Positions 8,068-15,537 of a DNA stretch of 20,637 nucleotides are shown piece after piece (positions within the stretch are counted from its first letter, which is position 1; the number at the start of each line of letters is the position of its first letter). The translations under genes and the position numbers were made by a program. Origin of the DNA: JAVBLQ01 sp031553435 (lineage in GTDB: Bacteria > Bacteroidota > Bacteroidia > Bacteroidales > Azobacteroidaceae); the NCBI GenBank assembly GCA_031553435.1, contig JAVBLQ010000075.1, positions 1-20,637 on the forward strand, read 5' to 3'. The notes under the pieces were generated by a model. That model ran no database searches, was not told the origin of the DNA, and saw nothing but the letters and a program-made list of their open reading frames with translations.

Positions 8068-8832
8068 ATGAAAAACTTACTCTTATCTTTAATGATGATT
8101 ATTGCCGTATTTCCAGCATTTTCTCAAAACACAGAGGAACTTTCCGGGGAGAACAATTCCATCTTGGAAAATATCATGGACAATATGGTCTACGTGGAAG
8201 GCGGAACATTCACTATGGGAAGCAAAGGCATTAATGCCTATAAAGATGAAAAGCCCGCCCACCAGATTACTGTCAGTAGTTTCTACATCAATAAATACGA
8301 AGTAACACAAAAACAATGGGTAGCACTGATGGGTAGTAACCCTTCTTATTTTAAAGGAGATGATCTTCCTGTCGACCAGGTAAGCTGGGATGATGCTCAG
8401 GAATTTATCAGCAAATTGAACCAACTGACAGGAAAGAAATACCGTTTACCTACAGAAGCGGAATGGGAATTCGCAGCTATTGGAGGAAATAAAAGTAAAG
8501 GGTATAAATATGCCGGCAGTAATGACCTTGATTGTGTAGCCTGGTATGGAAGAAACAGTGAACTCCAACCTCATCCGACAGGTCAAAAACAGGCCAATGA
8601 ATTAGGTTTGCATGATATGAACGGGAATGTATGGGAATGGTGCAGTGATTGGTATGGTCGCTATACATTTACACCCCGGACCAATCCGTCGGGTCCTTCA
8701 TTCGGCTTTTGCCGTGTGCTTCGGGGAGGCAGTTGCGACAGCGTTGATTCGAGTTGCCGTTTCCGGATGGCGAATGCTCCTGGCGATAGGCACTGTTATT
8801 GGGGTTTCCGGCTTGCACTCGCAGAATTTTAA
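8068..8832 (+). CDS. Exported SUMF1/formylglycine-generating-enzyme-fold protein, probably not a true FGE
   Basis: The 254-residue protein has a signal peptide (1 to about 19, ending AFSQ). The SUMF1 (FGE-sulfatase) domain fills about 38-254, with MVYVEGGTFTMGS (40-52), YEVTQKQW (78-84), RLPTEAEWEFAA (126-137), the GNVWEWCSDWY block (186-196), RVLRGGS (216-222) and the terminal WGFRLA. True FGEs carry two active-site cysteines at the third and eighth positions after GGS. Here the third is Ser225 and the eighth is Cys230, with an extra Cys223 directly after GGS. The copper-binding pair is therefore incomplete and sulfatase maturation is unlikely. Such proteins in Bacteroidetes are common exported or surface proteins of unknown ligand. 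No sulfatase gene lies in the window. It is divergent from the GH127 gene and may share its regulation. Confidence 0.85.
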   Translation: MKNLLLSLMMIIAVFPAFSQNTEELSGENNSILENIMDNMVYVEGGTFTMGSKGINAYKDEKPAHQITVSSFYINKYEVTQKQWVALMGSNPSYFKGDDLPVDQVSWDDAQEFISKLNQLTGKKYRLPTEAEWEFAAIGGNKSKGYKYAGSNDLDCVAWYGRNSELQPHPTGQKQANELGLHDMNGNVWEWCSDWYGRYTFTPRTNPSGPSFGFCRVLRGGSCDSVDSSCRFRMANAPGDRHCYWGFRLALAEF

Positions 8833-8888
8833 ATACAAAGACACAAACAGTAGATTGCAAGTACTATTCACCATTCATATCGGTCACA

Positions 8889-8919
8889 TTTTGAAAAATA
8901 AAACAGTTTCTTATATTTG
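8889..8919 (+). promoter_or_regulatory. Bacteroidetes-type promoter for the DUF4468/flavin reductase gene
   Basis: TTTTG (8889-8893) and TATATTTG (8912-8919) are separated by 18 bases and match the -33/-7 consensus TTTG and TAnnTTTG. The -7 box ends 33 bases before the ATG at 8953. It overlaps a possible in-frame TTG start at 8917, which argues against that longer frame being translated from there. Confidence 0.65.
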
Positions 8920-8952
8920 CAAGAAATTAATCGAAAATCGAATTTCAAATCA

Positions 8953-10167
8953 ATGATCATGAAACATATTATTTTTTTACTTTCTTGTCTCCTTATATTT
9001 TCTGCAAAAAGTTATTCCCAGGTAGATAAAAAATATCTAACAGGCGCAGTTCCCGAGGTCAACGGAAAGGTCATTTTTAGTGAAACTTTTGATTTACAAG
9101 GAATTTCAAAAGCCCAGATTTATGACAGAGCCCTGAATTGGACAAATACGAACTTCAATACTACAGATAATCGTATAGCCTATACAGATAAAGAAAAAGC
9201 GATTATTTCATGCAGAGGCCTTACCGAATTGATGTTCTCGTCGGGAGCTTTATCTCTGGACAAGGCATTCATGACTTTCCAACTGAATCTTTTTTGTGAA
9301 AATAATTCATGTAAAGCCGAGATCAGATCTATTTCCTATTCCTATCCTGTTTCGAATAAAAAAGAACCCGAAAAATATTCGGCCGAAGAGTGGATCACAG
9401 ACAAAGAAGCTGTAAACAAAGATAAATTGTATAAAAGCAATGGAAAATTCAGGATTAAAACTATTGATTTTAAAGACAAACTCTACAATACGCTTTATTC
9501 GACATTATCGACCGGGAAAATGAGTTATTTGTATGAAGTGGAAATAAAAAATGGACCCGAAATTTCTTATAAACCCGTTCAAAACACCAGTGATGTTGTG
9601 GAAACGAAACCAACACCTCAATCCCCATCATCAGCACTTCAATCTACAGCCGGCTTGTCTTCATATAAAAAACTGGATCCGGAAAAAATACCGGGAAATA
9701 TCATCAAAATGCTATCCAATGACTGGATGCTAATCACCGCAGGCAATGATTCCGGCTTTAATATGATGACTGCCAGCTGGGGTGGCTTGGGTTACCTTTG
9801 GGAGAAGCCTGTTGCATTCTGTTTCATCAACCCTGCCCGGTATACTTATCAACTCATGGAAACAAACAATTACTATACATTATCCTTTTATACAGAGGCT
9901 TATCGTGATGCATTGAAGTATTGTGGCAGTACTTCAGGGAAAAACAGTAATAAAGTTGAGGGTTCCGGACTCACTCCAATCACCCTTCCTTCTGGAGCTA
10001 AAGCATTCAGCGAAGCCTGGTTGATCATTGAATGCAAGAAAGTGCTGGGACAACAAATTACCAAAGATGCCGTCTTCGACGAAAAAGTAAAGGAGAACTG
10101 GACTTCAGAAGGCAAACAATTGCATAAAATGTATGCGGGAGAGATTGTGAATGTTTGGGTCAAATAA
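8953..10167 (+). CDS. Exported DUF4468 and flavin-reductase-like domain fusion protein
   Basis: The chosen ATG gives 404 residues (MIMKHIIFLLS...); an ATG two codons later (8959) is equally plausible. A signal peptide covers about 1-23 (ending KSYSQ). A DUF4468 domain (about 36-132), a TBP-like fold common in Bacteroidetes secreted proteins, begins VNGKVIFSETFDL. A variable middle and a Pro/Ser/Thr-rich linker (about 204-240) follow. The last 155 residues (about 248-404) match the FMN-binding flavin reductase-like family: NDWMLITAG, FNMMTASWGGLGY, EKPVAFCFINPARYT, and the G-S-T-S-G-K...GLTPI loop. Stand-alone relatives are usually cytoplasmic and about 170 residues long, so an export signal and a DUF4468 head are unusual. 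It has its own promoter and converges on the next gene with only 9 bases between stops. Function is not established; an extracytoplasmic flavin- or heme-binding redox role is an inference. Confidence 0.8.
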   Translation: MIMKHIIFLLSCLLIFSAKSYSQVDKKYLTGAVPEVNGKVIFSETFDLQGISKAQIYDRALNWTNTNFNTTDNRIAYTDKEKAIISCRGLTELMFSSGALSLDKAFMTFQLNLFCENNSCKAEIRSISYSYPVSNKKEPEKYSAEEWITDKEAVNKDKLYKSNGKFRIKTIDFKDKLYNTLYSTLSTGKMSYLYEVEIKNGPEISYKPVQNTSDVVETKPTPQSPSSALQSTAGLSSYKKLDPEKIPGNIIKMLSNDWMLITAGNDSGFNMMTASWGGLGYLWEKPVAFCFINPARYTYQLMETNNYYTLSFYTEAYRDALKYCGSTSGKNSNKVEGSGLTPITLPSGAKAFSEAWLIIECKKVLGQQITKDAVFDEKVKENWTSEGKQLHKMYAGEIVNVWVK

Positions 10168-10176
10168 ATCAATTCT

Positions 10177-11277
10177 TCACTTTAACTCTAAATAAGTCCA
10201 AACCGGATAATGATCCGAATACTTGATCTTATCGACAGTACAGTTATAGGCTTTTATATTTTTGCTATGAAAAATATTATCTATCCTGAACCAGAACTTA
10301 TTTTGATTATAAGAAATTCCGGGACCGAATCCGGTTTCCGCAAAAGAATCGATTAAATTGCCTTTGATTTTTTTCCTGGCATATGATATAGGCGTATCAT
10401 TAAAATCTCCACACACAATGACATACGGATTTGTGTGTTGACTGAGTTCTTTTTCAATAATTTCGGATTGTTCCGCTCTGGCCTTGAATGCAGGCTTTAA
10501 TTGTTTGACAGCTTTTTCGGTCATCACATCCAATTTTTTTGAATCAAATTCCTGACTGATTACAGAAGCATATTGAGCCCTGTCTTCCATTGACAAGCGG
10601 TTGGTTTCAAGGTGCACATTGAGCAAAGTCACTTTTTTCCCCTTGACATTCAACTCTGCCAGAAAAGCGCCGTTATTGATGCTTTTCATAGGAATCTGAT
10701 GAATGCTTTCAATGGGATATTTGGAAAATATAGCGATCCCGAATTTTTCAGAAGTAGGCGTAAGTCGTATCAAATGTTGGTAAGGATAAGTTTTGAGAGC
10801 CTCTTTTACTTCTTTTTCACTTAAAAGTCCGTCGATTTCATAAGTGCAATATTCCTGTAAACAAACAATATCTGCCTTGCTATTAACAATATATTCCAGC
10901 ACACGATTCGGACTGTTGGGTTTATGCGCTTTAGCATGAGCAAATCTCATCACATTGTAGGTGAGTATTTTGACACAATCGTCCGGAACTTTTTTTGTTT
11001 TAGAATGAAGTGGAAAATAAGTTGTAATAGCAGAAATACAGATCATAAAGGCGATCATATCTACAATGACATATTTCCATTTAAGGACAATAATCCACCA
11101 GACCAAAAACAAAACATTGACTGCCAGGATCAATGGAAATGCCATCCCCAGAAAAGAAAAGAAGACTGCTTTTTCCGGTGAAATATAATCCGAAAATGCC
11201 GATAATATCAGAAAAATTATGGCAACTAAATTCATAATAAATACCGAAGAGTGAAATATTTTAGCCAATAACTTCAT
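10177..11277 (-). CDS. Membrane-anchored endonuclease/exonuclease/phosphatase (EEP) family protein
   Basis: The 366-residue protein has three N-terminal membrane segments (about 10-30, 36-60 and 66-88) followed by an EEP domain (about 100-366). Catalytic landmarks of the DNase I/Mg-dependent phosphodiesterase fold are present: TYNV (107-110), QE (141-142), NVHLE (220-224), GDFN (290-293), RIDNIF (331-336) and SDH (354-356). The active domain probably faces the periplasm, judged only by the hydrophobic layout. Substrates of this superfamily range from nucleic acids to phosphoinositides and sphingolipids, so the target cannot be told. Its start lies 3 bases after the stop of the upstream rhomboid gene, so it is the third gene of a rhomboid-rhomboid-EEP operon, an arrangement seen in other Bacteroidetes. 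Confidence 0.88.
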   Translation of the reverse strand: MKLLAKIFHSSVFIMNLVAIIFLILSAFSDYISPEKAVFFSFLGMAFPLILAVNVLFLVWWIIVLKWKYVIVDMIAFMICISAITTYFPLHSKTKKVPDDCVKILTYNVMRFAHAKAHKPNSPNRVLEYIVNSKADIVCLQEYCTYEIDGLLSEKEVKEALKTYPYQHLIRLTPTSEKFGIAIFSKYPIESIHQIPMKSINNGAFLAELNVKGKKVTLLNVHLETNRLSMEDRAQYASVISQEFDSKKLDVMTEKAVKQLKPAFKARAEQSEIIEKELSQHTNPYVIVCGDFNDTPISYARKKIKGNLIDSFAETGFGPGISYNQNKFWFRIDNIFHSKNIKAYNCTVDKIKYSDHYPVWTYLELK

Positions 11278-11280
11278 ATC

Positions 11281-12180
11281 CTATTTTTTACTTGCGTCAA
11301 ATAATCGCTTTTTTTCATCATTATTCAAACTACCATAGCCTGACTTTTTTATTTTATCCAGAATCCGGTCTATTTCATCCGATTCCTCCTTTTTTCTGCT
11401 GTTATATTCGTAATCCGTTTCCGGTCTTCTGATTGTCATTTTCTTTTTAGGAGGTTTTTTCTTAAAAAGATTACTGATTCCATCCATCAATTTATTTAAG
11501 GAAGAAGTAATATCTCTTCCTTTTTTATAAAAAATTGCAAAAATAATCCCCGCAGCAATACCCCCCAGATGGGCTATATGACCCCCAATATTATCTGAAA
11601 GAAGACCATCCCCTTTTGAAGGAGCCATGGCAATTATATCCAAAACTACTATAACGATAGCAATGTAATACAACTTAACACGACCTAAAAACAACAGGTT
11701 TATTTCATAATCTTTTCTATAAAAAGATGTTGCAAAAACAATTGCCATAATTGAAGCCGATGCCCCGATCAAAGGCGTGCCGACATAAGGTGCAAAATAA
11801 GGAAAAACATTATAGGAAACAATAAAAAATAAAGCTCCGGTCAATCCCCCAATGATATATAAGCCAAAAAATTGTTTCGGATTAAAAAACAACAAAAATA
11901 TTTTGCCGAACCAATATAACCATAATAAATTAAATCCGATATGCAAAATTTTGGTATGCACAAACATATATGTCAGCAAAGTCCATGGCTTTGATATTAA
12001 TTGTGGTATAGATGACGGCAATTGCAGATAATACAACAATGACCATTCGCTGTTAAACAAGGTTGCCAACAAGCGAAATAAAAAGATTACGATAAATACA
12101 ACAATATTTATAGCAATCAGGTTCGAAAATATTGTTTTTTGCTTGAAAAAATCTTCTATATTATTGAATACGGAAGCCAT
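11281..12180 (-). CDS. Rhomboid family intramembrane serine protease, long form
   Basis: The 299-residue polytopic membrane protein contains the rhomboid catalytic dyad: Ser141 in GASAS (139-143) and His204 in AHLGGIAAG (203-211). The early H80-I-G-F-N84 segment supplies the conserved oxyanion-side His and Asn. After the last membrane helix (about 205-219) comes a cytoplasmic, very basic tail ending in a SGYGSLNNDEKKRLFDAS segment, typical of Bacteroidetes rhomboids (DUF6576-like). It overlaps the 3' end of the upstream rhomboid gene by 20 bases in another frame, indicating translational coupling. Both catalytic residues are intact, so an active protease is expected; the substrate is unknown. 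Confidence 0.92.
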   Translation of the reverse strand: MASVFNNIEDFFKQKTIFSNLIAINIVVFIVIFLFRLLATLFNSEWSLLYYLQLPSSIPQLISKPWTLLTYMFVHTKILHIGFNLLWLYWFGKIFLLFFNPKQFFGLYIIGGLTGALFFIVSYNVFPYFAPYVGTPLIGASASIMAIVFATSFYRKDYEINLLFLGRVKLYYIAIVIVVLDIIAMAPSKGDGLLSDNIGGHIAHLGGIAAGIIFAIFYKKGRDITSSLNKLMDGISNLFKKKPPKKKMTIRRPETDYEYNSRKKEESDEIDRILDKIKKSGYGSLNNDEKKRLFDASKK

Positions 12181-12925
12181 CGTTTTTCTTCGTTTTCTGC
12201 CAATATTTGATCAAAATAAAACCAAAAATCATGCCGCCAAGATGAGCGAAATGAGCAACATTGTCCCACTCGAAATTACCGATTCCTAATAAAAGTTCAA
12301 CTAATCCATAGCCGATTACCATATATTTTGCCTTGATAGGGACAGGGATAAACATAATCATCAAAGGCACATCAGGGAATAACATTCCGAAGGCCAATAA
12401 TAAACCAAAAACAGCTCCGGATGCCCCCAGCATAGGGCCGTTAAACAAAGCATTCAACTCTGCCATTACCGGATCAACATAATTCTGATGTTGGAGCAGC
12501 GCTTTCCATCCTTCATTCACAATCAGGTTAAAACCTTCAGGAGATACTTGAGGAATCAATGATTTTATTCTCAAATAATATACCAACATTTGAATAAGTC
12601 CGGCGCCCAATCCGGTTACCATATAAAAAATAAAATACCGTTTCTGTCCCCAATATCTTTCCAAAACAGATCCGAACATGAAAACGGCAAACATATTGAA
12701 AAAAATATGTGCAGGAGATGAAATATCATGCAAAAACATATAGGTAATAACCTGATGCAATTTGAACCGCTGCGATTCAAAATAGTGAAGACTGCATAGA
12801 TCAACCAGGTTGATTCCAACTTTGGGTAGAATCAAAGAAGCCAGCCACACCAAGACATTGATTATGATAAGGTTTCTTGTAACAGAAGGGATTTGCTGTA
12901 GAAAATTATTTCTTTGAGAATACAT
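12161..12925 (-). CDS. Rhomboid family intramembrane serine protease, short form
   Basis: The 254-residue membrane protein carries Ser169 in GASGAVFG (167-174) and His228 in AHLGGMIFG (227-235), plus the early His73 and Asn77 (HIFFN). These are the complete rhomboid active-site set. An insertion of about 45 residues between membrane segments (about 118-163) is larger than in the sister gene. It has no long basic C-terminal tail. It is the first gene of the minus-strand operon and is followed with a 20-base overlap by a second rhomboid that is clearly diverged from it. Two adjacent rhomboids are common in Bacteroidetes, which suggests distinct substrates or a hetero-oligomer; that is inference. 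Confidence 0.93.
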   Translation of the reverse strand: MYSQRNNFLQQIPSVTRNLIIINVLVWLASLILPKVGINLVDLCSLHYFESQRFKLHQVITYMFLHDISSPAHIFFNMFAVFMFGSVLERYWGQKRYFIFYMVTGLGAGLIQMLVYYLRIKSLIPQVSPEGFNLIVNEGWKALLQHQNYVDPVMAELNALFNGPMLGASGAVFGLLLAFGMLFPDVPLMIMFIPVPIKAKYMVIGYGLVELLLGIGNFEWDNVAHFAHLGGMIFGFILIKYWQKTKKNDGFRIQ

Positions 12926-12948
12926 AGGTGTAAATACAATTTAATTTG

Positions 12949-12956
12949 CAAAGCTA
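12949..12956 (-). promoter_or_regulatory. Candidate -7 box of the rhomboid-rhomboid-EEP operon
   Basis: The minus strand reads TAGCTTTG, a full match to TAnnTTTG, 23 bases before the start codon at 12925. No good TTTG -33 box is seen at the usual distance. Confidence 0.5.
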
Positions 12957-13047
12957 AAGAATTTTTCTTTCACAGGATTAAAAATTTAACGATTTCACTT
13001 TTTTTCCGTAAAAAACATTCATATTGTTAATTTCAGTTTAATTATTA

Positions 13048-13135
13048 GTGAAGGTCGCGTTGTCCATTGCGAAGAACTGACAAGGTGACAGGATGACTTT
13101 TGCCACCCTGCCACTTCGTCTCTTTTTCTTCACTA
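13048..13135 (+). repeat. Dispersed intergenic repeat, GTGAC-rich family, copy B
   Basis: This 88-base element begins GTGAAGGTCGC and ends CTTCACTA, the same ends as the stretch at 11-86 read on the minus strand, and also shares AGAACTG. It contains spaced words such as AAGGTGACAGGATGAC. The ends AGTGAAG and CTTCACT are complementary. It lies upstream of the HU promoter and does not overlap it. Confidence 0.55.
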
Positions 13136-13230
13136 AACCTCTTAAAATCATAAAATAAACTATAAATTGCCGTCATTTCCCATTTTTTATTAAAAAAAAT
13201 GAACTTTATTGATTTTTTTTCGTTCAAATG

Positions 13231-13262
13231 TTTGAATGTTAGCGCCATATGATATATATTTG
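13231..13262 (+). promoter_or_regulatory. Promoter of the HU gene
   Basis: TTTG (13231-13234) and TATATTTG (13255-13262) are separated by 20 bases. Both are exact matches to the Bacteroidetes -33 and -7 boxes at the expected spacing. The -7 box ends 49 bases before the ATG. It is the best promoter in the window and fits a highly expressed gene. Confidence 0.75.
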
Positions 13263-13311
13263 GTGCATAATCTAAAATTTCCAAATGTTTAATTAGAACA
13301 AACTCTTTTTT

Positions 13312-13584
13312 ATGAACAAGACAGATCTCATCAATGCAGTTGCAGCCGAATCAGGTCTTACAAAAGTAGACTCTAAAAAGGCAATCGATGCTTTCATGAA
13401 AGCAGTTTCGGGAGAACTCAAAAAAGGCGGAAAAATTGCCTTAGTTGGATTCGGCAGTTTCTCTATCACTCAAAAGAGTGCAAGAACAGGTGTCAATCCC
13501 AAAACGAAAAAACCTATCAAAATTGAAGCTAAAAAAGTAGTAAAATTCAAAGCTGGATCTGATCTGGCAAGTGTCGTAAAATAA
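13312..13584 (+). CDS. hup: HU family DNA-binding protein
   Basis: The 90-residue protein is the standard HU length. The N-terminal helices (MNKTDLINAVAAESGLTK...) drive dimerisation. GKIALVGFGSF (41-51) starts the beta-sheet. The DNA-binding arm holds ARTGVNPKTKKPIKI (57-71), with the proline that intercalates into DNA, and the final helix ends with VVKFKAGSDLASVVK. It bends and compacts chromosomal DNA and is a general nucleoid protein. It has its own strong promoter and is followed by a strong intrinsic terminator, so it is a single-gene unit. Nothing links it to a mobile element. Confidence 0.96.
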   Translation: MNKTDLINAVAAESGLTKVDSKKAIDAFMKAVSGELKKGGKIALVGFGSFSITQKSARTGVNPKTKKPIKIEAKKVVKFKAGSDLASVVK

Positions 13585-13604
13585 ATTTCGATTTTGGATG
13601 AAAT

Positions 13605-13644
13605 AAAAAAGGATATCTGACCACTTTGTCAGGTATCTTTTTTT
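13605..13644 (+). terminator. Intrinsic terminator of the HU gene
   Basis: The stem arms GATATCTGAC (13612-13621) and GTCAGGTATC (13628-13637) pair over 10 bases with one wobble around a 6-base loop. They are flanked by an A tract (13605-13610) and followed by seven Ts (13638-13644), so the stem can extend. It begins about 20 bases after the HU stop and would separate HU from argS. Confidence 0.88.
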
Positions 13645-13657
13645 GTTTTAAATATGC

Positions 13658-13665
13658 TATCTTTG
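13658..13665 (+). promoter_or_regulatory. Candidate -7 box of argS
   Basis: TATCTTTG matches TAnnTTTG fully, 27 bases before the argS start. The matching -33 position falls in the HU terminator and shows no clear TTTG. Confidence 0.5.
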
Positions 13666-13692
13666 TGAGCTCAAATCACCAACTAACTTTTT

Positions 13693-15474
13693 ATGAACAT
13701 TCAGGAAAAAGTTCAAAAAGCCATAGAAAAATTGTATGGAACAGCATTGAATGCATCCCAGGTACAATTACAAAAAACAAAAAAAGAGTTCAAAGGACAT
13801 TTGACTTTAGTAGTATTCCCGTTATTGAAAATATCCGGGAAAAATCCGGAACAAACAGCTCTGGAAATCGGAGAATATTTACTCAAAAACGAATCTGTAT
13901 TTGCCGAATTCAATGTAATCAAAGGTTTTCTCAACCTCGTTATTGCTCCGGCATATTGGATTGAAATTCTAAATACGATCAACAGTCAGGCTCATTATGG
14001 CACCAAAAATGCGGATTCCAATGCGCCATTGGTCATGATTGAATATTCTTCTCCCAACACAAACAAACCACTTCATTTAGGACATGTCCGCAACAATTTG
14101 CTTGGATATAGCCTGGCAGAAATTATGAAAGCCAATGGATACAAAGTCGTTAAAACCAACATTGTAAACGACAGAGGAATTCATATCTGCAAATCCATGT
14201 TAGCATGGAAAAAATGGGGTAACGGAGAAACTCCGCAATCTTCCGGTAAAAAAGGAGACCACTTGATCGGCGATTATTATGTGCTTTTTGATAAAGAATA
14301 TAAAAAAGAATTAAAAGAACTCCAGGCAAATGGTTTAAGTGAAAAAGAAGCCGAAGTCCAATCCGCATTAATGGCTGAAGCCCGTGAAATGCTTCGCCAG
14401 TGGGAAGCCGGCGATCCGGAAACCGTAGAACTCTGGAAAACCATGAATTCATGGGTTTACACCGGATTCGATGAAACATACAAAGCTTTAGGCGTTGATT
14501 TCGACAAAATATATTATGAATCGGAAACATACCTGGATGGAAAAGAAAAAGTACTCGAAGGCTTAAACAAAGGCGTTTTTTATCAAAAAGAAGACGGTTC
14601 GGTTTGGGCCGATCTGTCTGCCGACGGTCTGGATGAAAAATTATTGCTTCGCAGTGACGGAACTTCCGTTTATATGACTCAGGACATCGGAACCGCCAAA
14701 CAACGTTTCGACGATTATCCTATCAATAAAATGATTTATGTGGTTGGTAACGAACAAAACTACCACTTCCAGGTATTGTCTTTATTATTGGACAAATTAG
14801 GATTTGAATTTGGAAAAGGTTTAGTCCATTTTTCTTATGGCATGGTCGAACTTCCTGAAGGAAAAATGAAATCCCGCGAAGGTACAGTAGTTGATGCCGA
14901 CGATCTGGTCACAGAAATGATTGAAACAGCACGCGAAACTTCCAACGAATTGGGCAAACTGGACGGATGTAGTCCCGAAGAAGCTCAAAAAATATCCTAC
15001 ACCGTCGGACTGGGAGCATTAAAATATTTCATTCTGAAAGTGGATCCCCGCAAAAATATGGTATTTAATCCCAAAGAATCCATTGATTTCAATGGGAATA
15101 CAGGACCATTTATCCAATATACTTATGCCCGGATACAATCAGTCTTACGTAAAGCTACTGAACAAAATATTCTTTTACCGGTAGAAATAAACAAGAATAT
15201 TCTCATCAATGAAAAAGAACAATATTTGGTTCAATTACTTTCCGAATTCGAAGGAGTCGTGAAGGAAGCTGCCGAATCATACAGTCCTGCGATAATAGCC
15301 AATTATATTTATGAATTGGCCAAAGAATATAATCAATTCTATCACGATTATTCTATATTAAGAGAAGAGAATAAAGAGATGAAAGATTTCCGTTTGATGC
15401 TTTCCGCTAATATCGGGAAAGCAATCAAAACCGGATTTTCACTATTGGGAATTGATGTTCCGGAAAGAATGTAG
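13693..15474 (+). CDS. argS: Arginyl-tRNA synthetase
   Basis: The 593-residue class I aminoacyl-tRNA synthetase charges tRNA-Arg with arginine in the cytoplasm. The N-terminal ArgRS-specific additional domain (about 1-95) recognises the tRNA D-loop. The catalytic core has IEYSSPNTNKPLHLGH (116-131) containing the HIGH motif as HLGH (128-131). GKMKSREGTVV holds the second motif as KMKS (391-394). The segment FNGNTGPFIQYTYAR marks the start of the C-terminal DALR anticodon-binding domain (about 470-593), ending in GIDVPERM. All regions are intact and the length is normal. It is a housekeeping gene; the neighbouring HU unit is ended by a terminator, so argS is probably transcribed alone. Confidence 0.97.
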   Translation: MNIQEKVQKAIEKLYGTALNASQVQLQKTKKEFKGHLTLVVFPLLKISGKNPEQTALEIGEYLLKNESVFAEFNVIKGFLNLVIAPAYWIEILNTINSQAHYGTKNADSNAPLVMIEYSSPNTNKPLHLGHVRNNLLGYSLAEIMKANGYKVVKTNIVNDRGIHICKSMLAWKKWGNGETPQSSGKKGDHLIGDYYVLFDKEYKKELKELQANGLSEKEAEVQSALMAEAREMLRQWEAGDPETVELWKTMNSWVYTGFDETYKALGVDFDKIYYESETYLDGKEKVLEGLNKGVFYQKEDGSVWADLSADGLDEKLLLRSDGTSVYMTQDIGTAKQRFDDYPINKMIYVVGNEQNYHFQVLSLLLDKLGFEFGKGLVHFSYGMVELPEGKMKSREGTVVDADDLVTEMIETARETSNELGKLDGCSPEEAQKISYTVGLGALKYFILKVDPRKNMVFNPKESIDFNGNTGPFIQYTYARIQSVLRKATEQNILLPVEINKNILINEKEQYLVQLLSEFEGVVKEAAESYSPAIIANYIYELAKEYNQFYHDYSILREENKEMKDFRLMLSANIGKAIKTGFSLLGIDVPERM

Positions 15475-15484
15475 AAAATCTCTA

Positions 15485-15528
15485 GTTGAAGGTTTAAGGT
15501 TGAGAAAAATCAACCTTAAACCTTCAAC
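15485..15528. terminator. Bidirectional terminator, perfect 19-bp inverted repeat
   Basis: Arms at 15485-15503 (beginning GTTGAAGG, ending AAGGTTGA) and 15510-15528 are perfect reverse complements around a 6-base loop. It fills the 63-base gap between the convergent argS and lipoprotein genes. The 3' side has only a short T run, so termination could be imperfect. Each arm holds the word AAGGTT in two near-copies. Confidence 0.75.
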
Positions 15529-15537
15529 CTTTAAATA

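Larger units (their letters stand above)
12926..13311. other. Intergenic region between the rhomboid operon and the HU gene
   Basis: This 386-base gap holds, from left to right, the rhomboid -7 box, copy B of the GTGAC-rich dispersed repeat (13048-13135), an AT-rich stretch with an A/T hairpin near 13181-13201, and the HU promoter. A 79-codon minus-strand open frame (13045-13284) covers the repeat and the HU promoter, has no recognisable domain and is not called. Confidence 0.65.

Noticed and set aside
8068..8832. Sulfatase-maturing formylglycine-generating enzyme
   Set aside because: One of the two active-site cysteines is replaced by serine and no sulfatase gene lies in the window.
8917..8952. 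Upstream TTG start for the DUF4468/flavin reductase gene
   Set aside because: The codon lies in the -7 box of the promoter and would place polar residues before the signal peptide.
13045..13284. 79-codon minus-strand open frame
   Set aside because: It spans the dispersed repeat and the HU promoter and has no recognisable features.
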